Shown here one piece after another: positions 55,042 through 63,553 of a stretch of DNA of 64,000 bases. Within the stretch, counting starts at the first letter, position 1. Each line of letters begins with the position of its first letter. A program made the position numbers and the translations under genes. Source of the DNA: Flavobacterium coralii (GTDB lineage: Bacteria; Bacteroidota; Bacteroidia; Flavobacteriales; Flavobacteriaceae); contig NZ_JAHDIU010000001.1 in assembly GCF_019891545.1 (NCBI RefSeq), forward strand, positions 1 through 64,000, written 5' to 3'. The notes beneath the pieces were generated by a model, which made no database searches, had not been told where the DNA came from, and worked only from the letters and a program-made list of their open reading frames with translations.

Positions 55042-56352
55042 ATGGCAAAGTTTGAACTTAAATTACCCAAAATGGGTGAGAGTGTTGCAGAAGCAACCAT
55101 TACAAACTGGTTAAAAAATGTGGGCGACCATATTGATGCAGATGAGGCAGTACTGGAAATAGCCACAGATAAAGTTGATTCTGAAGTGCCTTCTGAAGTA
55201 TCGGGAGTACTGTCTGAAATACTTTTCCAGGTTAATGATGTAGTTCAGGTAGGCCAGACAATTGCCTATATAGAAACCGAAGGTGGTGTAAGTGTTGATG
55301 CGCCTTCAGAAAAAACTACAGTTGCAAATGTAGAGGCAGTTGCAAAAACAATAGAAACCGCAAAAGAAACAGTAGCCGCTTCGCTTGATTTTGCTGATTC
55401 TGATAAGTTTTTCTCTCCTTTGGTTAAAAACATAGCCAAAGAAGAAGGTATAAGCCTTCAGGAGCTTGATGCTATTAAAGGAACCGGCAAAGACGGCAGG
55501 GTTACCAAAAGCGATATATTAGCTTATATCAAAGACAGGCAGTCTCAGCCTGCACCGGCACAGCAACCTGCTAAGCCTGAATCTCCTGTACAGTCTGTTC
55601 AGCAACAGCCTGCTGCAAAAGCGGCCCCAGTATCTGTTAACGGACAGGATGAAATTATAGAGATGGACCGTATGCGTAAAATGATATCGCACCATATGGT
55701 ACAGTCGGTTCAGACATCTGCACACGTACAATCGTTCATAGAAGTAGATGTGACGAATATTGTTAAATGGAGAGATAAGTTTAAAGGAACTTTCGAAAAA
55801 AGGGAAGGCGAAAAACTTACTTTTACTCCTATCTTTATGGAAGCTGTTGCCCGTGCACTGAAAGATTTCCCTATGATGAATATATCTGTAGATGGAGAGT
55901 ATATCATCAAAAAGAAAAATATAAATCTGGGTATGGCAGCCGCATTACCAAATGGTAACCTTATTGTACCGGTTATAAAAAATGCAGACCAGCTTAACCT
56001 TGTGGGTATGGCTAAAGCGGTAAATGATCTTGCAAATCGTGCAAAGGCAGGAAAACTAAAACCGGATGACACACAGGGCGGAACTTATACAGTAACAAAC
56101 GTTGGTACTTTTGGCAGTGTGTTTGGTACTCCTATAATCAATCAACCTCAAGTAGGTATCCTTGCGTTGGGCGCAATAAGAAAAGTACCTGCTGTAATTG
56201 AAACACCTGAAGGAGATTTTATAGGAATTCGTCAAAAAATGTTCCTGTCACACAGTTATGACCACCGTGTAGTGGATGGTGCCCTTGGAGGCTCATTTGT
56301 TAAACGTGTCGCTGAGTATCTTGAAGCATGGAACATAAATCGAGATGTATAG
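55042..56352 (+). CDS. 2-oxoacid dehydrogenase E2 (dihydrolipoamide acyltransferase)
   Basis: E2 subunit of 436 residues from a branched-chain 2-oxoacid or pyruvate dehydrogenase complex. One lipoyl domain with K44 in EIATDKVDSEV; a peripheral-subunit-binding domain at about residues 122-165 (SPLVKNIAKEEGISLQELD; GTGKDGRVTKSDI); a Pro/Ala/Gln-rich linker; and a catalytic domain with H408 and D412 (SYDHRVVDGALGG). E1 and E3 genes are not adjacent. Which 2-oxo acid is used cannot be fixed from E2 alone. Confidence 0.92.
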   Translation: MAKFELKLPKMGESVAEATITNWLKNVGDHIDADEAVLEIATDKVDSEVPSEVSGVLSEILFQVNDVVQVGQTIAYIETEGGVSVDAPSEKTTVANVEAVAKTIETAKETVAASLDFADSDKFFSPLVKNIAKEEGISLQELDAIKGTGKDGRVTKSDILAYIKDRQSQPAPAQQPAKPESPVQSVQQQPAAKAAPVSVNGQDEIIEMDRMRKMISHHMVQSVQTSAHVQSFIEVDVTNIVKWRDKFKGTFEKREGEKLTFTPIFMEAVARALKDFPMMNISVDGEYIIKKKNINLGMAAALPNGNLIVPVIKNADQLNLVGMAKAVNDLANRAKAGKLKPDDTQGGTYTVTNVGTFGSVFGTPIINQPQVGILALGAIRKVPAVIETPEGDFIGIRQKMFLSHSYDHRVVDGALGGSFVKRVAEYLEAWNINRDV

Positions 56353-56362
56353 AAGCAAGTAT

Positions 56363-56397
56363 AAAAAAAGGGAGATATTTATATCTCCCTTTTTTTA
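56363..56397. terminator. bidirectional terminator
   Basis: Long A/T-flanked stem AAAAAAAGGGAGATAT / ATATCTCCCTTTTTTT with a short loop between two convergent genes (56352 and 56417). Confidence 0.93.
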
Positions 56398-56416
56398 TTA
56401 AATTAATATGAAAATA

Positions 56417-56659
56417 TTATTTTGATAGTTCTTTGTTTTGACTCAGTTTCTTATAGTAATGAAAAGCAAAGGCAACAGCTGTTATTGCAAGAATGATAAG
56501 TTTACCATTTACAGGGACATCATCACCTTCGTTATTTCCGGAACCGTCATCAGATCCAGTACCATCACCAGTTCCTCCACTACCTATCTGTGCAAACATT
56601 ATAAAGTCACCTGCTAATAGAAAAACAATAACGTAAATCTTAAGAAATAATTTTTTCAT
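56417..56659 (-). CDS. small Gly/Asp-rich membrane protein with C-terminal TM (PID-CTERM-like)
   Basis: Protein of 80 residues: signal peptide (IVFLLAGDFIMFAQ), a Gly/Asp/Asn-rich linker (GGTGDGTGSDDGSGNNEGDD), then PVNGKLIILAITAVAFAFHY and a basic tail. Short Flavobacterial proteins with this pattern (acidic linker, P-V/I-D/N, one TM, basic end) are sometimes named as a C-terminal sorting-signal family; assignment here is by resemblance only. Function unknown. Confidence 0.7.
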   Translation of the reverse strand: MKKLFLKIYVIVFLLAGDFIMFAQIGSGGTGDGTGSDDGSGNNEGDDVPVNGKLIILAITAVAFAFHYYKKLSQNKELSK

Positions 56660-56783
56660 TTTACTAGGGGGTTTAAATCTTTGCCAAAAATATAATATTT
56701 TTTTTAATTTTAAAAACTATGATGTTACGTTTTTAACTGATTATCAATTTGTAATAATTATTTATCTTTAACTTTATAATTAT

Positions 56784-57281
56784 TTAATTTGATGTTATTG
56801 CATTTTCATTGTTTGGTGAATTACTGAACGCTGAAGCCAAATAATTCTCTAAGCAATACATATCGGGATTATATTTCTCACTATTTTTGATGGCACTTCC
56901 TTCTACAAAATATTTTTCGCAGGGATTTGCAATAGTACGTGCCTGCATAGGGCCATATTTTTCGAGGATTTTGATGTTTTTTACTTTTACGGTGTAGCCA
57001 TCCGGATTAACAATGATAAGAAAATCAAATTTGCAGTCATTTTTCATTAATCCTGAGCCACCATCACAATCACTTTTTAAATCACTACAGCTTCCTTTAT
57101 AAACATTGTCCATAAAAGATGACACTTTTAATTTAGGCTCTTTCTCTAACACAGCTACTACGTCAGGATTAACTGCAGAAAAAGTTTTTTCCCAAACTAA
57201 TATTCCGTTTTCAACTTTAAAGTTGCTTTGTGCAATTCCTTTAAATCCGATTAACAATAAGAGTATAAATATCTTTTTCAT
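56784..57281 (-). CDS. secreted hypothetical protein
   Basis: Protein of 165 residues with a signal peptide (IFILLLLIGFKGIAQ). The mature part starts with NFKVENGILVWEKTF and has paired cysteines (GSCSDLKSDCDGG; KNDCKFDF; NPCEKYF; MYCLENY) that could form disulfides outside the cytoplasm. No confident family. The 244-base gap upstream shows nothing recognisable apart from low-complexity AT-rich sequence. Confidence 0.72.
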   Translation of the reverse strand: MKKIFILLLLIGFKGIAQSNFKVENGILVWEKTFSAVNPDVVAVLEKEPKLKVSSFMDNVYKGSCSDLKSDCDGGSGLMKNDCKFDFLIIVNPDGYTVKVKNIKILEKYGPMQARTIANPCEKYFVEGSAIKNSEKYNPDMYCLENYLASAFSNSPNNENAITSN

Positions 57282-57525
57282 GTCTTTTTTGGTATTAGGG
57301 TTATCATTTCATTTACTATACATCATAAAATTACGTATTCAAAAAGACATTCGTTTTCCTGTGAATCTACTTTAAATTATATTTAGCATTCATTCTTAAT
57401 GCTTAGTTAAGAATGGAGTTTCTGTATTTTATAATCTCATTAAGAATACTTTATAAGATTGTTGACGCTGCACATTGGCTATGTTAGGTACTTTTATAGT
57501 ATTCTAACCCATAATAAAATTAAAT

Positions 57526-58317
57526 ATGGAAGCTAAAGCCACACTAACAGACAAAAAGAACTTTTCGAAGTATGATCCATCGGGAACCGACCCTAACAGG
57601 TATGCATCTGTATCTAATAAAACAGAGGCTGATAACTACCTGCATAATAATAAAAAAAGCATTATACCCGGCCTGAGGGTAAATGTAAGCACTACTGAAC
57701 GTGTGCTTATGGTTGCTGCAGGGGCATACCTGCTTTACCGTGCTTTTAAGAAAAATGACAACAAAAAAATGATGGAAGGCATTACAGGCGGTACAATGCT
57801 TTTTCGTGGTGTAACAGGATACTGTCCTGCTTATGATGCTATAGAGCGCTCTAAGATGCTGAAAGGCTCTAATGTGGTTATTACAACTGCAATGACAGTT
57901 GATAAGCCTGTAAGTGAAGTTTATGATGCATGGAGAAATCTTGAAAACCTGCCGCTTTTCATGGATCACCTGCATAGTGTTACCGAAATAGACCAGTATA
58001 AATCTGAATGGAAAGCAAAAGTACCTGGAGGGCTTGGCACTATTAGCTGGGATGCCGAGATTTTAATGGATGAACCTAACAAGCTTTTAAGCTGGCATTC
58101 ATTACCGGGTGCTACTGTACATAACTCGGGTAAGGTAAAATTTGTCGACAGGGGTACAGCTACTGATATTGAAGTAACCATTTCATACCATGCCCCGCTT
58201 GGCAAAGCAGGAGAGGCGGCAGCCAAATTGTTTAATCCGGTTTTTGAAGGAATAGTAACAAAGGACATTGAAGGATTTAAAGAATTTATCGAAGCGGGTA
58301 CAGCTCCCGCACATTAA
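57526..58317 (+). CDS. SRPBCC family protein with DUF2892-like membrane segment
   Basis: Protein of 263 residues. After a hydrophilic N-terminus comes a YgaP-like (DUF2892) segment (VSTTERVLMVAAGAYLLYRA ... MMEGITGGTMLFRGVTGYCP), then a START/SRPBCC ligand-binding domain from about residue 115 (TAMTVDKPVSEVYDAWRNLE, LENLPLFMDHL, GTATDIEVTISYHAPLG). This fusion is common in Bacteroidota and Cyanobacteria and is annotated as a polyketide-cyclase-like or lipid-binding protein. The ligand is unknown. A strong terminator follows. Confidence 0.88.
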   Translation: MEAKATLTDKKNFSKYDPSGTDPNRYASVSNKTEADNYLHNNKKSIIPGLRVNVSTTERVLMVAAGAYLLYRAFKKNDNKKMMEGITGGTMLFRGVTGYCPAYDAIERSKMLKGSNVVITTAMTVDKPVSEVYDAWRNLENLPLFMDHLHSVTEIDQYKSEWKAKVPGGLGTISWDAEILMDEPNKLLSWHSLPGATVHNSGKVKFVDRGTATDIEVTISYHAPLGKAGEAAAKLFNPVFEGIVTKDIEGFKEFIEAGTAPAH

Positions 58318-58324
58318 TATAAAG

Positions 58325-58349
58325 GCTGCCTGTCATGGCAGCTTTTTTT
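58325..58349 (+). terminator. terminator of the SRPBCC gene
   Basis: Stem GCTGCC / GGCAGC with a 6-base loop followed by seven T, starting 8 bases after the stop. Confidence 0.92.
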
Positions 58350-58414
58350 ATTTCAAGTATTTACAAGTGCCAATTTATCTTTTACTGTAACACCCTTACA
58401 AATAAAAAATTGCT

Positions 58415-58422
58415 TAATTTTG
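58415..58422 (+). promoter_or_regulatory. candidate -7 element of prfA
   Basis: TAATTTTG matches TAnnTTTG, 26 bases before the prfA start; no well spaced -33 TTG. Confidence 0.45.
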
Positions 58423-58447
58423 CACCTCTTAAACGGAGATATAAAAT

Positions 58448-59521
<1,074 letters not shown>

Positions 59522-59538
59522 AAAGTATAAAATTAAGT

Positions 59539-59562
59539 AACCCGCCAATCGGCGGGTTTTTT
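59539..59562. terminator. bidirectional terminator
   Basis: Stem AACCCGCC / GGCGGGTT with a short AATC-like loop and T run, between prfA and the convergent lipoprotein gene (stops at 59521 and 59561). Confidence 0.9.
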
Positions 59563-60181
59563 AATAATTGATAAACTCGTCGTTAAGCATTTTATCAACA
59601 TATACCCATGTATCGCCTTTTTTCTTCATGATAATGAGCACATCTTTGATGCGGCCTGAAAGTATAACGTTACCACTTATCACCATTGAAAATATTGCAT
59701 ATCGGTTATTATCATAGTACATCACACCTGAAAAAACAAAAATCTTTTTGGGATTTCTAATGATTTCTTCAACCTCTTTTATATGTAGTTTTGTATTTTG
59801 ATAGAATTCTTTTTGATATGTATTCGTAATCATCCTGTGGGGAATTTTAAAATCCGAAGTTACCCATTTACCATGTGTACTGTCTTTAGCAAACCTTTTA
59901 GTAAGGGCCTCCCAAGCCTCTTTTTTGTAATACTCCGACTCCAAAAAATTTACAGCATATTTCTCAAAGACCGGATCAGGCATAGTACCAGTTTCCATAG
60001 TACGTATAGCACGGGCATATGATAATCTATTTTCATGGATGTAGATGATAGAGTCTTTAGGAATCAACGTTTCAACGTAATCTACTATTGGCTGGTTGTT
60101 ATAATAAGCAGGAACATTCTTATCAACAGTTTTGCAGGATATAAGTATAAATAATGAAAGTATAAATATGACTTTTTGCAT
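59561..60181 (-). CDS. hypothetical lipoprotein (paralogue A)
   Basis: Lipoprotein of 206 residues (FILISC lipobox). The body has QPIVDYVETLIPK, SEYYKKEAWEALTKRF, KKIFVFSGVMYYDNNRYAIF and a late VLIIMKKKGDTWVYVDKML. Many of these positions reappear in the gene just upstream (60203-60796), so the two are diverged paralogues in tandem. No known family recognised. Confidence 0.75.
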   Translation of the reverse strand: MQKVIFILSLFILISCKTVDKNVPAYYNNQPIVDYVETLIPKDSIIYIHENRLSYARAIRTMETGTMPDPVFEKYAVNFLESEYYKKEAWEALTKRFAKDSTHGKWVTSDFKIPHRMITNTYQKEFYQNTKLHIKEVEEIIRNPKKIFVFSGVMYYDNNRYAIFSMVISGNVILSGRIKDVLIIMKKKGDTWVYVDKMLNDEFINY

Positions 60182-60202
60182 CTACAGGTAAAAATAAAAT
60201 TA

Positions 60203-60796
60203 TTAATCTATTATTATAACGTCCGGCGGAATTCTAACCTCATCTTCAAGCTTCCATATACTATTTTCTTTCTTCATAATTATTACTGCCTCATCATAAT
60301 CCATTTTAGAAGAGTGTGGTCTACCCTGCATGGTTGTAACCTTGAACATACAATATATACCATTATCATCATATATAATATTTGAAAAGTCATAAAGCCG
60401 TCCCTCTATATAAAAATTACCACGCATCATTCTTGATATTTTTTTCTCTTCCATAATTTTATACTCAAAGCCTAAGTCATTCTCACCCCAATACTGCAAA
60501 TTATCATTATCTTGATCTTTATAAAATTGTTCAAATTGCTCTTTATGATAATATATTGATTCAGTGAATTTCTGAGCTTCATTTTGATTGGAAAGCCACC
60601 CATGTTGCAGTGTTTTATATACATATTTTAGAGGTGTTTCTAAACTAAAAACTCTCACTGGTTTTCGGTGTTGATTATAAAAATTTACATAATCTGAAAT
60701 AGGTTGGTAAATTGTAGAAGCCTGTGTTTTACTGCTAGTGGTTTTGCAGGAATAAAAGCTTAAAAAGATTAATGGAAGTATAAAGAAATATTTCAT
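60203..60796 (-). CDS. hypothetical lipoprotein (paralogue B)
   Basis: Lipoprotein of 197 residues (LSFYSC lipobox). Shared landmarks with the next gene: QPISDYVNFYNQH, SIYYHKEQFEQFYKDQ, FSNIIYDDNGIYCMFKV and AVIIMKKENSIWKLED. It sits 21 bases upstream of paralogue A and is lower in G+C (about 30% in a line I counted). The pair looks like a local duplication. Function unknown. Confidence 0.75.
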   Translation of the reverse strand: MKYFFILPLIFLSFYSCKTTSSKTQASTIYQPISDYVNFYNQHRKPVRVFSLETPLKYVYKTLQHGWLSNQNEAQKFTESIYYHKEQFEQFYKDQDNDNLQYWGENDLGFEYKIMEEKKISRMMRGNFYIEGRLYDFSNIIYDDNGIYCMFKVTTMQGRPHSSKMDYDEAVIIMKKENSIWKLEDEVRIPPDVIIID

Positions 60797-60878
60797 AGAA
60801 GATGGTTTGCCTTAAAGATAACAAATTCCTGTTTTTTCCAAAGCTTATCTTCCATTAGGCTACTCATGTATATTGTTT

Positions 60879-60886
60879 TATTTTTG
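60879..60886 (+). promoter_or_regulatory. candidate -7 element of pyrF
   Basis: TATTTTTG, 18 bases before ATG 60904; no well spaced -33 TTG. Confidence 0.4.
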
Positions 60887-60903
60887 CACCAAACAACAAC
60901 TGC

Positions 60904-61719
60904 ATGACAACACAACAACTACATGAACAAATAATACAAAAGCAATCCTTCCTGTGTGTGGGACTTGATGTTGACCTTGACAAGATTCCGCCACACCTCC
61001 TGCAAACCGAAGACCCTATATTTGAGTTCAATAAAGCGATTATAGATGCCACGCATGATTTGGCCGTAGCCTACAAACCCAACACGGCGTTCTATGAGGC
61101 GCACGGGCTTAAGGGCTGGCACTCGCTCGAAAAAACCATTGCGTACCTAAATAACATGCATCCTGAGGTGTTTACCATTGCCGATGCCAAGCGCGGCGAT
61201 ATAGGCAATACCTCGGCTATGTATGCTAAGGCATTCCTGCAGGACATGGCGTTTGATTCGGTTACCGTGGCGCCCTATATGGGTAAAGACAGCGTAGAGC
61301 CATTCCTTGCTGTTAAAAACAAGTTTACCATTTTGCTGGCACTAACCTCTAACGAAGGCGCATTCGACTTCCAGACGCAAAAGGCAGGCAATGAAGAGTT
61401 GTATAAAACCGTTATTAAAACCTCTAAAACCTGGCAGGGCAGCGAAAACCTGATGTATGTGGTTGGGGCTACCAAAGCAGAATATTTTAAAGAAATAAGG
61501 GAGATTGCCCCGGATAATTTTCTACTCGTTCCCGGAGTTGGTGCACAGGGCGGCAGCCTTGAAGAAGTGTGTAGGTATGGGATGAACAAACAGGTTGGGC
61601 TTTTAGTTAACTCCTCACGTGGTATTATATATGCTTCTAAAGGCGAAGACTTTGCCGAAAAAGCCCGCGAAGAAGCCCTGAAGATACAGCAACAGATGGC
61701 AGTCATACTGAATAAATAG
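60904..61719 (+). CDS. pyrF: orotidine 5'-phosphate decarboxylase
   Basis: Last enzyme of UMP synthesis, 271 residues, type-2 (PyrF2) size. It shows [18 protein letters not shown], the catalytic D94-A-K96 in [13 protein letters not shown], and the phosphate-binding [12 protein letters not shown]. The SSRGIIYAS motif follows. Monocistronic by spacing, with a heptamer repeat array directly downstream. Confidence 0.95.
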   Translation: MTTQQLHEQIIQKQSFLCVGLDVDLDKIPPHLLQTEDPIFEFNKAIIDATHDLAVAYKPNTAFYEAHGLKGWHSLEKTIAYLNNMHPEVFTIADAKRGDIGNTSAMYAKAFLQDMAFDSVTVAPYMGKDSVEPFLAVKNKFTILLALTSNEGAFDFQTQKAGNEELYKTVIKTSKTWQGSENLMYVVGATKAEYFKEIREIAPDNFLLVPGVGAQGGSLEEVCRYGMNKQVGLLVNSSRGIIYASKGEDFAEKAREEALKIQQQMAVILNK

Positions 61720-61730
61720 TAAACTGTTTC

Positions 61731-61838
61731 GGGTTGCGAGTTACGTGTTACGAGTGACAGGAGTATTGAAATACGTTTCGTCACGCAACCCGCAACCCGT
61801 AACCCTTAACTCACAACCCGCAACCCTTAACCCGCAAC
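61731..61838. repeat. palindromic heptamer array
   Basis: Intergenic array of 7-base units. The right arm (61784-61838) is eight consecutive heptamers of the form CGCAACC / CGTAACC / CTTAACC, with the last unit ending on the A of the next gene's ATG. The left arm (61731-61758) is four heptamers of the same motif in reverse (GGGTTGC, GAGTTAC, GTGTTAC, GAGTGAC). About 25 bases, including GAGTATTGAAATACG-like sequence, separate the arms, so the whole can fold as an imperfect hairpin. Confidence 0.85.
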
Positions 61839-62633
61839 ATGAAGACTTTCACCGACCAACTGGGCAATACCATAACACTTGCTACGCCTCCGCAGCGTAT
61901 TATATCGCTTGTGCCTTCGCAAACAGAGCTGCTATTTGATTTAGGACTGGAAGAAAGGATTGTAGGGATAACAAAGTTTTGTGTTCACCCGTACCATCTT
62001 AAGTCGACCAAGAAAATTATTGGCGGTACAAAAAAAGTACACCTCGAAAAAATAAAGCTGCAGAATCCCGATATCATCATAGCAAACAAAGAAGAAAATA
62101 CAGAGGAGATTGTAGCCTCGTTACAGGAAATTGCACCGGTATGGGTTAGTGATATCGCTACGATTGAAGACAGCCTGCACATGATTACCGAATTTGGTAA
62201 GATGTTCTCCGTGCGTACTAAAGCCCAACAATGGATAGATAAGATAAACTACGGGCACGCCGACTTCATTAAATTTATGGAGGGGAGGGAGCCGCTTAAA
62301 GCTGCCTATTTTATCTGGAAAAACCCGTATATGGCAGCAGGGGGCGGCACGTTTATCAATGAAATGCTCAAGCTGAATAAGTTCGTGAATATTTATGAAG
62401 ACAGGGGGCGATACCCCGAAATCATAATCCAGAAAATGCGCATACAGGGCGATCCTGATGTGGTTTTTCTGTCTTCAGAACCCTATCCGTTCAAAGAGGA
62501 AGATGCTTTCGAGGTGGGGCGTTTTACACACCACGCCAAAACCGTTTTTGTAGATGGCGAAATGTTTTCCTGGTATGGCAGCAGGCTTGTAAAAGCTTTC
62601 GATTATTTTAAGCAACTACATAATAGATTGTAA
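61839..62633 (+). CDS. helical-backbone metal receptor (BtuF-like substrate-binding protein)
   Basis: Protein of 264 residues of the BtuF/FhuD-type periplasmic-binding fold: FTDQLGNTITLATPPQRIIS, VPSQTELLFDLGLEERIVGI, PDIIIANKEENTEEI and WKNPYMAAGGGTFINEM. These usually bind cobalamin or ferric siderophores. No signal peptide or lipobox precedes the domain, and upstream DNA is the heptamer array, so export is not explained. No permease or ATPase gene is adjacent. Cobalamin is plausible but unproven; the adenosyltransferase at 44.5 kb could use it. Confidence 0.83.
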   Translation: MKTFTDQLGNTITLATPPQRIISLVPSQTELLFDLGLEERIVGITKFCVHPYHLKSTKKIIGGTKKVHLEKIKLQNPDIIIANKEENTEEIVASLQEIAPVWVSDIATIEDSLHMITEFGKMFSVRTKAQQWIDKINYGHADFIKFMEGREPLKAAYFIWKNPYMAAGGGTFINEMLKLNKFVNIYEDRGRYPEIIIQKMRIQGDPDVVFLSSEPYPFKEEDAFEVGRFTHHAKTVFVDGEMFSWYGSRLVKAFDYFKQLHNRL

Positions 62634-62640
62634 ATTTTAT

Positions 62641-62648
62641 TATATTTG
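62641..62648 (+). promoter_or_regulatory. candidate -7 element of the AT-rich two-gene module
   Basis: TATATTTG matches TAnnTTTG, 30 bases before the first gene of the module; the nearest TTG (62628-62630) is only 10 bases away, so support is weak. Confidence 0.35.
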
Positions 62649-62677
62649 TTAAATAACTATAAAATTACAATCTAATT

Positions 62678-63553
62678 ATGACTTCTCGTAGGATTACCTT
62701 TCATGTTTTAAAAATGTTTAAAAACAATAATAAGTCGACTTTATATAATGATTTTGATTTTGAAAGCTTTTTTTATTGGTTTAAAGATTTATCTGATGAT
62801 TTAAAGGTCTATTACATTAGCAAAACTAAATTTACATCAATAGACTATTTTGAAGAGATCGATAAAAAATATTGTCAAGGTTTCAACAGAGTTTTCTTTG
62901 GGATGTTTAGCACGGGTAATCACGGTTCGAGAAGAAATTTAAAAGATAGCAAGGATAATTCCAAACGAGACAATCCTAAAAGAATTTCAGAAGGAGAGGA
63001 ACAAGAAAATTATTTTTTGTTATGCTTTAACTCACCTGGAAATGTTGAATTGATATTACAGAATGCTGGTCGAGGTGTTACCTCTATAAATATTAAAAAT
63101 TATTTTGATAAATTTTTTAATAGATTTCTATCTGAACATGGTTATGACAAAGAATTTATATTAAAAGAAGGCACTATTGTTGAAACGACTGACATAATGA
63201 TAGACAGATTAGATAGAATAACTAAAACAAAAATTTTCATAGATAAATCGATTTTATCAGATGAACTTGATATATCAGATAGAACAGTGCAAGCAAAAGC
63301 TGATTTGATTATTGATGTGAGAGCTAGAAGGGGACAAGATATTAGAGAATTCCTTGAGGACTTAAGGCAAAAAGTTGTATATAAATCAAAGATTGATAAA
63401 GTTTGGATAGAAGGTAAGGACAATAATGGAAATTCAAGTAATTTTTTTATTGATCAAGTACAAAAGTCTGTATTTATTGATGTTGAGATTGATTTAAATA
63501 CAGCAGCAATTGTAATGCCGGAAGTAAAGAAAGCTTTATTAAATTTAATCTAA
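62678..63553 (+). CDS. unrecognised protein, first gene of an AT-rich pair
   Basis: Protein of 291 residues with no signal peptide or membrane helix, so probably cytosolic. It begins RRITFHVLKMFKNNN, has a basic region (SRRNLKDSKDNSKRDNPKR), and a mixed alpha/beta second half (TKTKIFIDKSILSDELD; SKIDKVWIEGKDNNG). I do not recognise a family or catalytic motif. Its stop (TAA) overlaps the ATG of the next gene by one base, so the pair is translationally coupled. G+C is far below the rest (15 and 14 G/C in two 60-base lines), which suggests acquired DNA. The context resembles two-gene defence or toxin modules, but this is inference. Confidence 0.8.
   Translation: MTSRRITFHVLKMFKNNNKSTLYNDFDFESFFYWFKDLSDDLKVYYISKTKFTSIDYFEEIDKKYCQGFNRVFFGMFSTGNHGSRRNLKDSKDNSKRDNPKRISEGEEQENYFLLCFNSPGNVELILQNAGRGVTSINIKNYFDKFFNRFLSEHGYDKEFILKEGTIVETTDIMIDRLDRITKTKIFIDKSILSDELDISDRTVQAKADLIIDVRARRGQDIREFLEDLRQKVVYKSKIDKVWIEGKDNNGNSSNFFIDQVQKSVFIDVEIDLNTAAIVMPEVKKALLNLI

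Noticed and set aside
61731-61838. CRISPR array
   Set aside because: Units are 7 bases with no spacers and in two orientations; no cas genes are present.
61700-61838. Cobalamin riboswitch ahead of the BtuF-like gene
   Set aside because: The leader is the heptamer array; no B12-box-like conserved sequence is visible.
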